DNA from: Sulfurimonas sp. | Lineage (GTDB): Bacteria; Campylobacterota; Campylobacteria; Campylobacterales; Sulfurimonadaceae | NCBI RefSeq assembly: GCF_028714975.1 | Contig: NZ_JAQTLH010000003.1 | Coordinates: 124,001-188,000 of the forward strand | DNA length: 64,000 nt | Direction: 5' to 3' | Shown here: positions 19,382 through 28,659 of the stretch, in pieces | Numbering within the stretch: position 1 is the stretch's first letter | Layout: each line of letters starts with the position of its first letter | The notes under the pieces: model-generated | Told to the model about the DNA's origin: nothing | The model's input: only the letters and a program-made list of their open reading frames with translations | The model's database searches: none | Translations under genes and position numbers: made by a program

Positions 19382-20772
19382 GACCGGTAGTAAAAAACGG
19401 TATCGCCACTTTTTCGCCGCAAGGTTTTTTAGACGGTAATAACACCAACTCCTTTTTAGGCATTGAAGATGTTGAGGCTACAATACACTTAAATGTAGAT
19501 ATGATTTTAGTTTCACTTAAAAAAGTTGTCTTTTTCAATAAAAACGGCTTAGATACTTTTATAAAACTCTTTATTCAGATTCGTAAAAAAAATCATGCAA
19601 CTGTCGGATTTTGTGATTATGACAATAAAAAATATGCGGCTATAAGAAAGTTTTATCAAGACGATATAAATTTTTCACTTTTTAAAACTCTCGAAATTGC
19701 TTATCTCTTCTCCTCAAGTTTTAAAAATCAAAGTAAAAATGTTCTCATTTATAGCAGCGACAGATCTCAGCGTTCCGCTATTGCCATTGAGCTGCATGAC
19801 AACGGACATAATCCTATCGTCGTACAGTCCCAAGAGGAGTATGATGAAAAAAAAGAGAAGAAAGAGACTTTTGACTATGCAATTGATTCAACTTTTTTGG
19901 GACAAATGGGGCAAAAAATCGCAACAAGGGTAACAGGCAACGCTATCATATACACTATATCTATGTTTTTAGATATTGAGATAAGCGATAAATTTAACAT
20001 AGAGTATCACAGCAACTCCCTAAATGTAGGATTTAGACTTTTTATTTTTGATGCATATAAAGTTATCAGTATGAATGTACATGCACTTAACTTTTTTTCT
20101 AAGTTGGCAAGTTCTGCTGCCGAGTATAACGCTACCATATGCTTTGTAGGGATGAAATTTGACAAAACTCCCGAATCATTCAGAAATACGCTAGAAGATT
20201 CAGGAATACTTTTCTATGCGCAAATGGATGATATCTTAGGGAACAAAGAACTTTTAAAAGAGCTTGGTGCAAGCAGTGCAGCAAATGTAAAAAACAGAAG
20301 AGTTATAAATAAAGAGACGGTCTTAGAGTTGCCGAAATTTATCAATGCCGCAGCCGTTACGATAGAGATGATGACAAATTCAAAAGCAGTAAAAGAGTCT
20401 GCAAGCGTTCAAAATCTAGTTATTGAAAACAGAGACGCAAAAGTGGCAAGTTCCATCGGGTACTACGGCGATATGGACGGTATGGTTATTTTAATCTTCC
20501 CGATAGGCATTGCTAAAAAAGCTTGTGAGCTTCTCATCGGTGAAAATACGGATGATATGGAACTGATTTTAGATTCATTAGCAGAACTTGTAAATATTGT
20601 AGGCGGAAAGATAAAAACTCTTCTTTTAGATGAAGGCATAAATGTAAATATAACGCTTCCAAGAACATACCACGATGTAAAAAGCTTGCTTGAAGTCATT
20701 GAAAACAGAAAAGGCGTTCAAGTAGATTTATCATTTAACGGCGATAAATTTCTTTTTTTCTTAACAAGATAA
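19378..20772 (+). CDS. Multi-domain protein with C-terminal CheX-like phosphatase domain
   Basis: A 464-residue soluble protein. Residues ~1-110 look like a STAS domain (FSPQGFLDGNNTNSFLGIED). Residues ~118-185 resemble a degenerate receiver (NVLIYSSDRSQRSAIAIEL, no clear phospho-acceptor set). A second STAS-like stretch follows (~195-305). The last ~145 residues are CheX-like, with the catalytic ExxN motif as E403-L-V-N406 in SLAELVNIVGGKIKTLL. CheX proteins dephosphorylate CheY-P or a similar receiver. The intact ExxN predicts activity. The domain combination is not one I recognise from a named protein. Coupled to the upstream HDOD gene. Confidence 0.75.
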   Translation: MRPVVKNGIATFSPQGFLDGNNTNSFLGIEDVEATIHLNVDMILVSLKKVVFFNKNGLDTFIKLFIQIRKKNHATVGFCDYDNKKYAAIRKFYQDDINFSLFKTLEIAYLFSSSFKNQSKNVLIYSSDRSQRSAIAIELHDNGHNPIVVQSQEEYDEKKEKKETFDYAIDSTFLGQMGQKIATRVTGNAIIYTISMFLDIEISDKFNIEYHSNSLNVGFRLFIFDAYKVISMNVHALNFFSKLASSAAEYNATICFVGMKFDKTPESFRNTLEDSGILFYAQMDDILGNKELLKELGASSAANVKNRRVINKETVLELPKFINAAAVTIEMMTNSKAVKESASVQNLVIENRDAKVASSIGYYGDMDGMVILIFPIGIAKKACELLIGENTDDMELILDSLAELVNIVGGKIKTLLLDEGINVNITLPRTYHDVKSLLEVIENRKGVQVDLSFNGDKFLFFLTR

Positions 20773-20827
20773 AAGATACAAAATTGTACAATTTCAAAAA
20801 ATTTACGCCCTAATAAAGGAAAATCGA

Positions 20828-21469
20828 TTGTTAGTAGCTCCTAGTGTTCTATCTGCCGATTTCGGTAATCTACAAAGAGATGTAGAGGCGATATGCAGTG
20901 CCGGCTGTGATTTGGTTCATGTAGATGTAATGGACGGTCATTTTGTACCGAATCTAACAATCGGACCCGTGGTAGTCTCCGCAATTGCCGCGTGTGCAAC
21001 CAAGCCTCTCGATGTCCATCTAATGGTTGAAAATAACACTTTTTTTGTTGATCTCTTCGCTCCGCTAAAACCTGAGTATATCTCTTTTCACATCGAAGAG
21101 GAGAAGCATCCTCATAGACTAATTCAAAAAATCCGTTCTCTTGGCATTAAACCGGCAATCGTACTTAATCCTCATACGCCGCCCGAGGCAATAGAGTATC
21201 TGCTTCAAGATTTGGATATGGTTCTGCTGATGAGCGTAAATCCGGGATTTGGCGGACAAAGCTTTATAGAGAGCGTCATACCAAAAGCAAAGAAGCTCGA
21301 TGAGATGAGAAAAAGATTAAACCCTAATTGCCTTATAGAAGTTGACGGCGGGGTGAGTGATAAAAACATTCATCTGCTAAAAGATGTCGGTGTAGATATC
21401 GTAGTTGCGGGCAGTTATGTATTTAACCATAAAGATAAAAAAGAGGCTATCGCTTCTTTAAAAATTTAA
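20828..21469 (+). CDS. rpe: Ribulose-phosphate 3-epimerase
   Basis: Interconverts ribulose 5-phosphate and xylulose 5-phosphate in the pentose phosphate and Calvin pathways. The 213-residue TIM barrel shows APSVLSADFGNL, HVDVMDGHFVPNLTIGP with metal-binding histidine and catalytic aspartate, VHLMVE, MSVNPGFGGQSFI, and EVDGGVS with the second catalytic aspartate. The start is TTG at 20828 with AAAGGAAAA upstream. Two bases separate it from trpF. Confidence 0.97.
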   Translation: MLVAPSVLSADFGNLQRDVEAICSAGCDLVHVDVMDGHFVPNLTIGPVVVSAIAACATKPLDVHLMVENNTFFVDLFAPLKPEYISFHIEEEKHPHRLIQKIRSLGIKPAIVLNPHTPPEAIEYLLQDLDMVLLMSVNPGFGGQSFIESVIPKAKKLDEMRKRLNPNCLIEVDGGVSDKNIHLLKDVGVDIVVAGSYVFNHKDKKEAIASLKI

Positions 21470-21471
21470 CT

Positions 21472-22059
21472 ATGCGCGTAAAGATTTGCGGAATAACATC
21501 CTATGAAGATGCAATGATAGCGATAGAAGCCGGTGCAGATGCATTGGGCTTTGTCTTTTATGAAGCCTCCCCCCGCTATATAACTCCAAAAGACGCAAGA
21601 GCTATCATAAAAAAACTTCCGCCATTTGTTGAAAAAGTTGCCCTCTTCGTTAACAGCGACGCCCAAGTAATCAACTCATACTGCCAAGAAGCGGGTGCTA
21701 CACTTGCTCAAATCCACTTTGAAGCTCCTCATAAGCTCTATGAACAGTTGTTCGTTCCTTACATAAAGGTAATCCGCGCAAAAGAAGCTAAAGATATTGT
21801 GCAATATAGCGATGAGTATAGACTTGTAGATGCCTACTGCGAATCTTACGGCGGAAGCGGTAAAAGACTAAATTTAGAGTGGTTTGATGGGGTTGACTGC
21901 TCTAAAATCATCTTAGCAGGCGGACTTGATGCACAAAATGTAGCATCTCTTAAGCAATATGGCTTTTACGGTGTTGATGTCAGCAGCGGTGTTGAACTCT
22001 CACATGGAAAAAAAGATGCTTCTAAAGTTAAAGAGTTTATAAAAAATGCAAAGCAATAA
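21472..22059 (+). CDS. trpF: Phosphoribosylanthranilate isomerase
   Basis: Third-stage enzyme of tryptophan synthesis. The 195-residue TIM barrel has the signature KICGITSYEDAM with the catalytic cysteine, ALGFVFYEASPRYI, QIHFEA, and SSGVELSHGKKD at the C-terminus. It stands apart from other trp genes, between rpe and an exonuclease, so the pathway genes are scattered in this genome. Confidence 0.96.
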   Translation: MRVKICGITSYEDAMIAIEAGADALGFVFYEASPRYITPKDARAIIKKLPPFVEKVALFVNSDAQVINSYCQEAGATLAQIHFEAPHKLYEQLFVPYIKVIRAKEAKDIVQYSDEYRLVDAYCESYGGSGKRLNLEWFDGVDCSKIILAGGLDAQNVASLKQYGFYGVDVSSGVELSHGKKDASKVKEFIKNAKQ

Positions 22060-22069
22060 GTTCTAATTG

Positions 22070-22867
22070 ATGATAAATAATGATATTTGCCTAGATGCAA
22101 AAAGTATCCATAAGCTATCTTCCGGCGGACTCTCTTCAAAAACACTAAAAGAGCAGATTGATGACGATTTGGAGTTTTTGCTTCAACTTTGGCACTCTCA
22201 AGGTTTACAGATAACAAAACAGCAGGGAAATTTTTACTTTGCAACAAGATTTATCCCCGTAGAAGATGCTGAGTTTTGTATAGTAGACATTGAAACAAAC
22301 GGCTCAAAAATAGAAAAACATCAGATAATTGAAATAGCAGCCGTAAAAGTAAAAAACGGCAAAATAGTCGATAGTTACGAATCACTTGTTAATTGTATCG
22401 AAATAAACCCGCATATTACCGAGATAACGGGTATAACGGCAGAAGATACCAAAGATGCCCCGAATCTAAAGAGAGTAATGTATGATTTTAAAACTTTTTT
22501 GGGAGATGCTGTTTTTATTGCGCATGATGTAAAATTTGACTATAAATTTATATCACAAAGTATGCAAAAAGTCGGTTTGGCACCGCTTTTAAACAGAAGC
22601 TTATGCTCTTTATCGTTAGCGGAGAGAACGATTGAATCATATAGATACGCTCTCTCTTATTTAAACGAAATATTTAGCCTAAATCCCAGCGCAACTCATC
22701 ACAGAGCGATGAGCGATGTGCTTACGACTTATGAACTTTTTAAATTATCACTGGCTAGTTTAGATGAAACTGTAGAAACGGTAGAAGACCTCATAAAGTT
22801 TACAAAAGAGGCAAAAAGATTGAAAAGACCGAAATTTGACCCTCTGATTAAAGAGAGTCAAGAGTAA
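22070..22867 (+). CDS. DnaQ-like 3'-5' exonuclease
   Basis: A DEDDh-type exonuclease of 265 residues from the ATG at 22070. Catalytic motifs are visible: Exo I FCIVDIETNG (Asp, Glu), Exo II FIAHDVKFDYKFI (Asp), and Exo III HHRAMSDV (His, Asp). It lacks the polymerase-binding tail of E. coli DnaQ. It instead has an N-terminal extension of about 65 residues before Exo I. It could be a proofreading subunit or a stand-alone repair or RNA-trimming enzyme. It follows trpF by ten bases. Confidence 0.85.
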   Translation: MINNDICLDAKSIHKLSSGGLSSKTLKEQIDDDLEFLLQLWHSQGLQITKQQGNFYFATRFIPVEDAEFCIVDIETNGSKIEKHQIIEIAAVKVKNGKIVDSYESLVNCIEINPHITEITGITAEDTKDAPNLKRVMYDFKTFLGDAVFIAHDVKFDYKFISQSMQKVGLAPLLNRSLCSLSLAERTIESYRYALSYLNEIFSLNPSATHHRAMSDVLTTYELFKLSLASLDETVETVEDLIKFTKEAKRLKRPKFDPLIKESQE

Positions 22868-22868
22868 T

Positions 22869-23804
22869 CTACTCGCTATAAGCTCCGACGCCTACAAGTT
22901 TTTTATATCTTGCATCCATTCTCTCTTCATCGGACATTTGACGAAGTTTTGAGAGCTCTGTTAAGAAATATTCGGCAATTGCTGCAGCAGCACCTTCTTT
23001 ATCTCTATGCGCGCCTATTAGCGGTTCTGCGATTATATCGTCTATTAGATTTAACTCTTTTAAGTCACCGCTTGTAATTTTCATAGCATTTGTTGCCGCT
23101 TCTGCTTTTGCAGGGTCGTTCCATAAAATTGCAGAACACCCTTCAGGTGAGATAACGCTAAAAACAGAGTATCTCATCATAGCAAATTTATCGGCAACAC
23201 CGATAGCAAGCGCACCGCCGCTTCCGCCCTCGCCGATAACCACAGAGATAGTTTGCGTGTTTAGCTGCGATAATTCCAAAAGATTTCTGGCAATTGCTTC
23301 ACTTTGGTTTCTCTCTTCTGCTCCGATACCCGGATATGCACCCGGAGTGTCTACAAGCATAAGAATAGGGATATTAAATTTTTCAGCAAGTTTCGCCGCA
23401 CGAAGAGCTTTTCTGTAACCCTCAGGATGAGGCATACCGAAATTTCTTTTTATCTTGTTTTTAGTTCCGCGACCTTTTTGCTCGCCGATAACCATAACTT
23501 TCTCTTCGCCGATATAGCCCATATAGCATAAAATAGCCGCGTCGTCACGGAAGTGTCTGTCTCCGTGAATCTCATACTTATCTCTCACGATCAAGTTAAT
23601 ATAATCAAGTGCGTACGGTCTATCTATATGGCGCGCCAATTGGAGTTGTTGAAAAGGAGACAGATTGTTAAATATTTTTGAAACTTCTCTATCTAAATTT
23701 TCTTGCAAAATTTTAACCGTACCCTCGTCATGACGAACTCGTGCAGATATAATGTCTTCTTGTATAAACTTTATCTTGCTCTCAAAATCTAAATATGTTG
23801 CCAA
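22869..23804 (-). CDS. accA: Acetyl-CoA carboxylase carboxyltransferase subunit alpha
   Basis: Moves the carboxyl group from biotin to acetyl-CoA to make malonyl-CoA, together with AccD. The 311-residue protein contains [40 protein letters not shown], and the oxyanion-hole segment [17 protein letters not shown]. The start is TTG at 23804 with AAGGA upstream. It sits 15 bases after fabF, so malonyl-CoA synthesis and chain elongation share a transcript. Confidence 0.97.
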   Translation of the reverse strand: MATYLDFESKIKFIQEDIISARVRHDEGTVKILQENLDREVSKIFNNLSPFQQLQLARHIDRPYALDYINLIVRDKYEIHGDRHFRDDAAILCYMGYIGEEKVMVIGEQKGRGTKNKIKRNFGMPHPEGYRKALRAAKLAEKFNIPILMLVDTPGAYPGIGAEERNQSEAIARNLLELSQLNTQTISVVIGEGGSGGALAIGVADKFAMMRYSVFSVISPEGCSAILWNDPAKAEAATNAMKITSGDLKELNLIDDIIAEPLIGAHRDKEGAAAAIAEYFLTELSKLRQMSDEERMDARYKKLVGVGAYSE

Positions 23805-23819
23805 ACTAAATCCTTATAC

Positions 23820-25037
23820 TTAGATTTTTTTAAAAATTAAAACACCGTTTGTTCCGCCAAAACCAAAAGAGTTACTCATTACCGTAGTTAACTCTGATTT
23901 TCTAGCACAATTTGGAACTATATCAAGATCACAATTTTCATCAGGTGTTTCGTGGTTAATCGTAGGAGGTATTATTCCATCACGCATTGCCATTAAGCAC
24001 ACAACCGCTTCTATACCGCCCGCAGCACCTAAGCAGTGACCGATTTGTCCTTTTATAGAACTCATCGGAGGACAATTTTCTTTGCCGCCAAGTAGCTCTT
24101 TTACCGCAGCAGTCTCGTTTTTATCATTTATAGGAGTACTTGTTCCGTGTGCATTTACATAATCAAGTTTAGGTTCACCTGCCATTTTATATGCGGCTTT
24201 CATTGCACGAGCCGGACCGTCAAGACTTGGTGTAGTTATATGGTTAGCATCACCGCTTTCACCGAAGCCGATGATTTCACCGTAAATATTTGCCCCTCTT
24301 GCAACTGCGTCTTCATACACCTCTAAAATTAAAGCGGCAGCGCCCTCTCCCATAACAAATCCATCACGATCTGCATCAAACGGACGAGAAGCTTTCTTTG
24401 GATCTTCATTTCTAGTGGAGAGTGCTTTCATTGCAGCAAACCCGCCCACACCCGCACCTGTTATAGCACATTCTGCCGAGACTACCAACATTTTGTCTGC
24501 ACCGCCGCACATAATCGTCTTAACAGCTTCGCTTATAGCATGAGTTCCGGCAGCACATGCCGTTACACTTGAGAGATTCGGACCTTTTGTCCCATGCTCA
24601 ATCGAGACAAAACCGCCAAGCATATTTACAAGCGCTGAAGGAATAAAAAACGGGCTTATTCTTTTTGGACCTTTTGTCTCGATTATAATAGAATTTTTCT
24701 CAATCGCAGGAAGTCCGCCGATACCAGAACCCGCACTTATACCGAATCTATCCATATCGATATCTTCTTTAAAATTAGCGTCAGCCATTGCTTCTTGAGC
24801 AGCTTTTAAGCCAAGGTGGATAAATCTATCTGCTTTTTTAACCTCTTTTGCTTCCATAACCGTAGACGGATCAAAATTTTTAACTTCACCTGCAATCTGT
24901 ACAGCGTAATTCTCCGGATCAAAAAGAGTTATTTTATCAATCCCGCACTCTCCATCACAAATAGCTTTAAAAGAACTCTCTTTATCATTTCCAACCGCAT
25001 TTATCATGCCTAAACCGGTAACTACAACTCTTCTCAT
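23820..25037 (-). CDS. fabF: Beta-ketoacyl-ACP synthase II
   Basis: Elongates fatty acids by condensing malonyl-ACP with acyl-ACP. The 405-residue thiolase-fold protein has the nucleophile cysteine in SVTACAAGTHAI and both catalytic histidines, in VNAHGTSTPIND and GQIGHCLGAAGGIEA. The C-terminal SNSFGFGGTNG loop is present. Lies downstream of acpP, from which it is separated by a strong hairpin, and upstream of accA. Confidence 0.97.
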   Translation of the reverse strand: MRRVVVTGLGMINAVGNDKESSFKAICDGECGIDKITLFDPENYAVQIAGEVKNFDPSTVMEAKEVKKADRFIHLGLKAAQEAMADANFKEDIDMDRFGISAGSGIGGLPAIEKNSIIIETKGPKRISPFFIPSALVNMLGGFVSIEHGTKGPNLSSVTACAAGTHAISEAVKTIMCGGADKMLVVSAECAITGAGVGGFAAMKALSTRNEDPKKASRPFDADRDGFVMGEGAAALILEVYEDAVARGANIYGEIIGFGESGDANHITTPSLDGPARAMKAAYKMAGEPKLDYVNAHGTSTPINDKNETAAVKELLGGKENCPPMSSIKGQIGHCLGAAGGIEAVVCLMAMRDGIIPPTINHETPDENCDLDIVPNCARKSELTTVMSNSFGFGGTNGVLIFKKI

Positions 25038-25092
25038 TAAAATCTCCGTAAAAATATAAAATACTTTTTAAAAGCCAGAAAAACCTGACTAC

Positions 25093-25126
25093 TAAAAAAT
25101 ATTTGCTACTGAGGAGCCCTCAGTAG
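25093..25126 (-). terminator. Rho-independent terminator after acpP
   Basis: A perfect 9-bp stem (CTACTGAGG/CCTCAGTAG, loop AGC, 25106-25126) is followed on the minus strand by TATTTTTTAG. It lies 13 bases past the acpP stop and before fabF. It should end most acpP transcripts and let only a fraction read into fabF and accA, giving the excess of carrier protein that cells need. Confidence 0.85.
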
Positions 25127-25139
25127 AATTATTTGGTAA

Positions 25140-25367
25140 TTATTTGTTTTCGATGTAATTAACTACATCTTTAACAGTTCTAATTTTTTCAGCTTCATCA
25201 TCAGGAATTTCGATATCAAATTTCTCTTCAAGCGCCATTACTAACTCAACTACATCAAGGCTATCAGCACCTAAATCCTCAACAAACTTCGCGTCTTCTT
25301 TCACTTCATCGGCATTTACGCCTAATTGTTCAACCACTACTTCTTTAATATCGTCTAAAAGTGCCAT
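25140..25367 (-). CDS. acpP: Acyl carrier protein
   Basis: Carries growing acyl chains on a phosphopantetheine arm. The 75-residue acidic protein has the attachment serine in [17 protein letters not shown]. It is the first gene of an acpP-fabF-accA series, with a terminator directly after it. The 193-base region upstream holds no gene that I can see. Confidence 0.98.
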   Translation of the reverse strand: MALLDDIKEVVVEQLGVNADEVKEDAKFVEDLGADSLDVVELVMALEEKFDIEIPDDEAEKIRTVKDVVNYIENK

Positions 25368-25560
25368 TCTAGCTCCTATGTTTTATGTGTAAAATCCTGT
25401 AATTGTAACATATTTAACTTAAATAAACTACCAACAAAAAATAAAACAAGAGACCGTTTATCGGGCTTAAATCGCTTTGTTTAGGCATAATCATACATTT
25501 TTTTAGAGAAAAACTTTAAAAAAACAACCCTCTACCATATTTGTGTTACAACGCTACACA

Positions 25561-26262
25561 TCATAACAGAGCTTTTTTTGAAATAGCGACTTTAAAGTTA
25601 TACTCATAGTTTGCAAAAAGGTCATCGAACGGTAGATTTTCGTGATTTGTAACGATATTTTCAAGCACTCCACAAAGCTTTTCATCTTTTGTTTGAAGTA
25701 AAAGCTTGTTTTTTAAATGAAAATCAACAAGAGATTTTATATTTGGACTACTCTCTTTTAACTTCTCTATGGAGTCATACGCAAAAAGATGCATCATAAA
25801 ATTTTCTCTAAGCCGCTCATCTTGAAGTCTGCTCTCCTCTTCCATCGGCAAAAGAGGAAATTTCTCTTTGAAGATAGTGACAAAAACACCGTCGCTTTGT
25901 GTATCGACATTTCCGTTTTCTAAGTAGGTTTTTGCGCTGCCCATGCCGCAGCTTGGAGATTTTGACTTAAAAATAATACCGCTTAGATTTACTTCTGCTA
26001 TTTTATGCATCTCTTCATACACTTTATCTAAAAGCTGCCGTGTTAAATCAGAATCATTTTCGTTTGAGAACACAAAAACAGCATCATCTCTGCTAGCAAG
26101 TCTAATGGAGGAACGCGGTGTTCCAAACGCAATAGCTTCGGGACAAAAAGGAACAAATGAGGCATAGCGGCTCAACTCATCGGTAATAAATTTATCTTGT
26201 TTATGTCCGCCGTCATATCTGACATTTTGACCTAAAAGACAAGCCGAGACTGCTATGTTCAT
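25561..26262 (-). CDS. DUF523 protein with shortened DUF1722 region
   Basis: A 233-residue protein of unknown function. Residues 1-~140 are DUF523, with conserved SACLLGQNVRYDGGHK, PFCPEAIAFGTPR, and the cysteine motif KSKSPSCGMG. Residues ~145-233 match the start of a DUF1722 (YbgA-like) domain (RLRENFMMHLFAYDSIEKLK, LVDFHLKNKLLLQTKD). The chain stops where full-length relatives, as I recall them, run about 80 residues further. Neither other frame is open past the stop, so a simple frameshift is not the cause. It follows fabG by six bases and may be non-essential or decaying. Confidence 0.75.
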   Translation of the reverse strand: MNIAVSACLLGQNVRYDGGHKQDKFITDELSRYASFVPFCPEAIAFGTPRSSIRLASRDDAVFVFSNENDSDLTRQLLDKVYEEMHKIAEVNLSGIIFKSKSPSCGMGSAKTYLENGNVDTQSDGVFVTIFKEKFPLLPMEEESRLQDERLRENFMMHLFAYDSIEKLKESSPNIKSLVDFHLKNKLLLQTKDEKLCGVLENIVTNHENLPFDDLFANYEYNFKVAISKKALL

Positions 26263-26268
26263 TTTATG

Positions 26269-27015
26269 TTATGCCATATTCATTCCGCCGTTAACTTTTA
26301 GCGTCTCACCAGTTATGTAGCTTGAATGATCTGATAGTAAAAATGCCGTTGCTTCTGCTACTTCGGCAGGATTTCCAAAACGACCCATAGGGATTTTAGA
26401 AGTAAAACTATTTTTTACCTCATCGCTTAAAACATCCGTCATCTCAGTTGCTATAAAGCCCGGAGTAATAGTGTTGTAACGGATACCGCTAGAAGCTGAT
26501 TCAAGTGCAAAACTCTTCGTCATAGCAATTACGCCGCCCTTACTTGCAGAATAGTTAGTTTGTCCCGCATTCCCCGTCTCACCTACAATTGAGGCAATAT
26601 TTACGACTGAGCCAAACTTTTTCTTTCTCATCACTTTCATAGCTTCACGACATCCTACAAAACATGAGAGAAGATTTGCATTGATTACCGACATAAAATC
26701 TTCACTCTTCATTCTTAGAGCTAGTTTGTCATTCGTAATTCCTGCGTTATTTACAAGGTAACTTAACTCTCCATCGCAATCAACAATAGTCTTAATTGCA
26801 TCTACAAACGCATCTTCATTACTTACATCAAAACCGATTACCGCTGCACTTCCGCCTAAAGCCTCAATAGCATCTTTTATAGCATCCGCTTCTGCCGCAC
26901 CGCTTCTGTAGTTAATCCAAACTTTTAAACCGTATGACGCCAAAACTTTTGCAATCTCCGCACCGATACCGCGACTAGAACCCGTTACTAAAACATTTTT
27001 TCCGCTAAATTTCAT
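26269..27015 (-). CDS. fabG: 3-oxoacyl-ACP reductase
   Basis: NADPH-dependent short-chain dehydrogenase that reduces beta-ketoacyl-ACP in fatty-acid elongation. The 248-residue protein has the nucleotide site VTGSSRGIGAEIAKVLA, NNAGIT, the catalytic serine in VNIASIVGETGNAGQ, and YSASKGG. The family's C-terminal ITGETLKVNGGMNM is complete. Only 29 bases separate it from gpmI upstream. Confidence 0.95.
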   Translation of the reverse strand: MKFSGKNVLVTGSSRGIGAEIAKVLASYGLKVWINYRSGAAEADAIKDAIEALGGSAAVIGFDVSNEDAFVDAIKTIVDCDGELSYLVNNAGITNDKLALRMKSEDFMSVINANLLSCFVGCREAMKVMRKKKFGSVVNIASIVGETGNAGQTNYSASKGGVIAMTKSFALESASSGIRYNTITPGFIATEMTDVLSDEVKNSFTSKIPMGRFGNPAEVAEATAFLLSDHSSYITGETLKVNGGMNMA

Positions 27016-27044
27016 TATTATTTCTCCTTGATTTTATTTTAACT

Positions 27045-28520
27045 TTAAACTAAACTATGATCCATCTCTGAAGGAATTTCAAGTCCCATAAGCTTTAAAA
27101 CGGTCGGTGCTATATTGTTTAGTCCGCCGTTTTCAACCTTGCTTACACCCTCTGCTTCAACAAAACACCACACTTTTCCCACAGTATGATTTGTTAAAAC
27201 ATTTCCCTCATCATCTCTCATCTCTTCACAGTTTCCATGATCGGAGGTGATAACAAGAGCATAATCTTTCTCTTTGGCTTTTTGCATAATTTTGCCAAGC
27301 TCGTTATCTACCGCATTTACCGCAATTTTTGCCGCTTCAAAATTACCTGTATGTCCTACCATATCGCCGTTTGCAAAATTTACGACTATAAAATCATACT
27401 CATCATCCATAGCCTTTAAAACGACCTCTCCTACTTCTGCCGCACTCATCTGCGGTTTTTCATCGTAAGTTTTTACATTTGGAGAAGGTATTAAAATTCT
27501 TGTCTCATTCTCATAAGGCTCATCAATCCCGCCGTTAAAGAAAAATGTCACATGGGCGTATTTTTCGGTCTCAGCCGTATGAAGCTGTCTAAGACCTGCT
27601 TTTGATATAACTTCAGAGAGAGTGTTTTTAGGCGAATCTTTCTTAAAGAGCACAGGATAAGTAAAACTCTTGTCATACTCGGTGATAGTCGCAAGATTTA
27701 CTTCAACATGCGACTTTGAAAATCCGCTGAAATTTTTATCCCCGATAGCAGTTACAATCTCTCGCATACGGTCACTTCTATAGTTAATCGTCAAAACGCT
27801 ATCTCCCTCTTTCATACCCGCATATCCGTTAAATGCGACGGGTTCTATAAACTCATCCGTCTCATTCTTTGCATACGATGCGTCAATATAGCCCAAAGGC
27901 TGCATATCTGTTTTCGGAGTTGCATTTACAATCGCCTCATACCCTTTTTGAACTCTGTCCCAACGGTTGTCTCTATCCATCGTATAAAATCGTCCGGCAA
28001 TAGTAGCTATTTTGATATTGTGATTTAAATTAATTTGAACTTGCTCTAAAAATCTCTTTGCAGAAGTGGGAGAGACATCTCTGCCGTCGGTAATAAGATG
28101 TAAAAACACCTCTTTGCACTCTTTTGACGCCAAATCTGCTATACCCATAAAATGGTCTATATGAGAGTGAACTCCGCCATCGCTCATAAGTCCGATAAGA
28201 TGCAATCTGTTTGATTTATCTAAAAGGTTTTTAAACTCTTCGTTCTCTTTAAATCTGTTCTCACTCAGTGCTAAAGATATTTTTACCAAATCCTGATACA
28301 AAATTCTCCCGCTTCCTATGCTCATGTGTCCGACTTCAGAGTTGCCCATTTGACCCTCTGGAAGTCCGACGCTTAAACCGAAAGTGTCTATCAAAGAGTG
28401 CGGAGTTTTGCTAAAAAGTTCATCATAGGTCGGTTTGGTCGCGCTGTAAAAAGCGTTAAACTGAGTTTTTGAACTATAGCCGATACCGTCTGTTATGACT
28501 AAGATAGCTTTTTTTGTCAA
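27045..28520 (-). CDS. gpmI: 2,3-bisphosphoglycerate-independent phosphoglycerate mutase
   Basis: Interconverts 3- and 2-phosphoglycerate using two manganese ions. The 491-residue alkaline-phosphatase-superfamily protein shows the phosphoserine nucleophile in MGNSEVGHMSIGSGR, HSHIDHFMGI, TDGRDVSPTSA, and the metal-binding VITSDHGNCEEM and LTNHTVGKVW. The start is TTG at 28520. It heads a gpmI-fabG-DUF523 series transcribed from the region shared with mraY. Confidence 0.96.
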   Translation of the reverse strand: MTKKAILVITDGIGYSSKTQFNAFYSATKPTYDELFSKTPHSLIDTFGLSVGLPEGQMGNSEVGHMSIGSGRILYQDLVKISLALSENRFKENEEFKNLLDKSNRLHLIGLMSDGGVHSHIDHFMGIADLASKECKEVFLHLITDGRDVSPTSAKRFLEQVQINLNHNIKIATIAGRFYTMDRDNRWDRVQKGYEAIVNATPKTDMQPLGYIDASYAKNETDEFIEPVAFNGYAGMKEGDSVLTINYRSDRMREIVTAIGDKNFSGFSKSHVEVNLATITEYDKSFTYPVLFKKDSPKNTLSEVISKAGLRQLHTAETEKYAHVTFFFNGGIDEPYENETRILIPSPNVKTYDEKPQMSAAEVGEVVLKAMDDEYDFIVVNFANGDMVGHTGNFEAAKIAVNAVDNELGKIMQKAKEKDYALVITSDHGNCEEMRDDEGNVLTNHTVGKVWCFVEAEGVSKVENGGLNNIAPTVLKLMGLEIPSEMDHSLV

Positions 28521-28551
28521 TATTTATCCTTGATAATAAAAGATTTATGCA

Positions 28552-28564
28552 ATTATACTATAAT
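28552..28564. promoter_or_regulatory. Divergent promoter pair, gpmI and mraY
   Basis: A minus-strand TATAAT (28557-28552) and a plus-strand TATAAT (28559-28564) stand almost back to back in the 139-base gap between gpmI and mraY. Because the -10 boxes nearly touch, the two polymerases probably compete. Confidence 0.55.
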
Positions 28565-28659
28565 GTCGTTTTTATTTTGTTACGCAATCCCCTAAAGCTT
28601 TTTGCATAAATGCGAAAGATTTACCCTGTAACAACAGTTATTTATAAGGACTATCAATT

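Noticed and set aside
25440-25560. Frameshifted remainder of DUF1722 after the stop at 25561
   Set aside because: Both other minus-strand frames hit stops within about 15 codons and encode nothing like the family.
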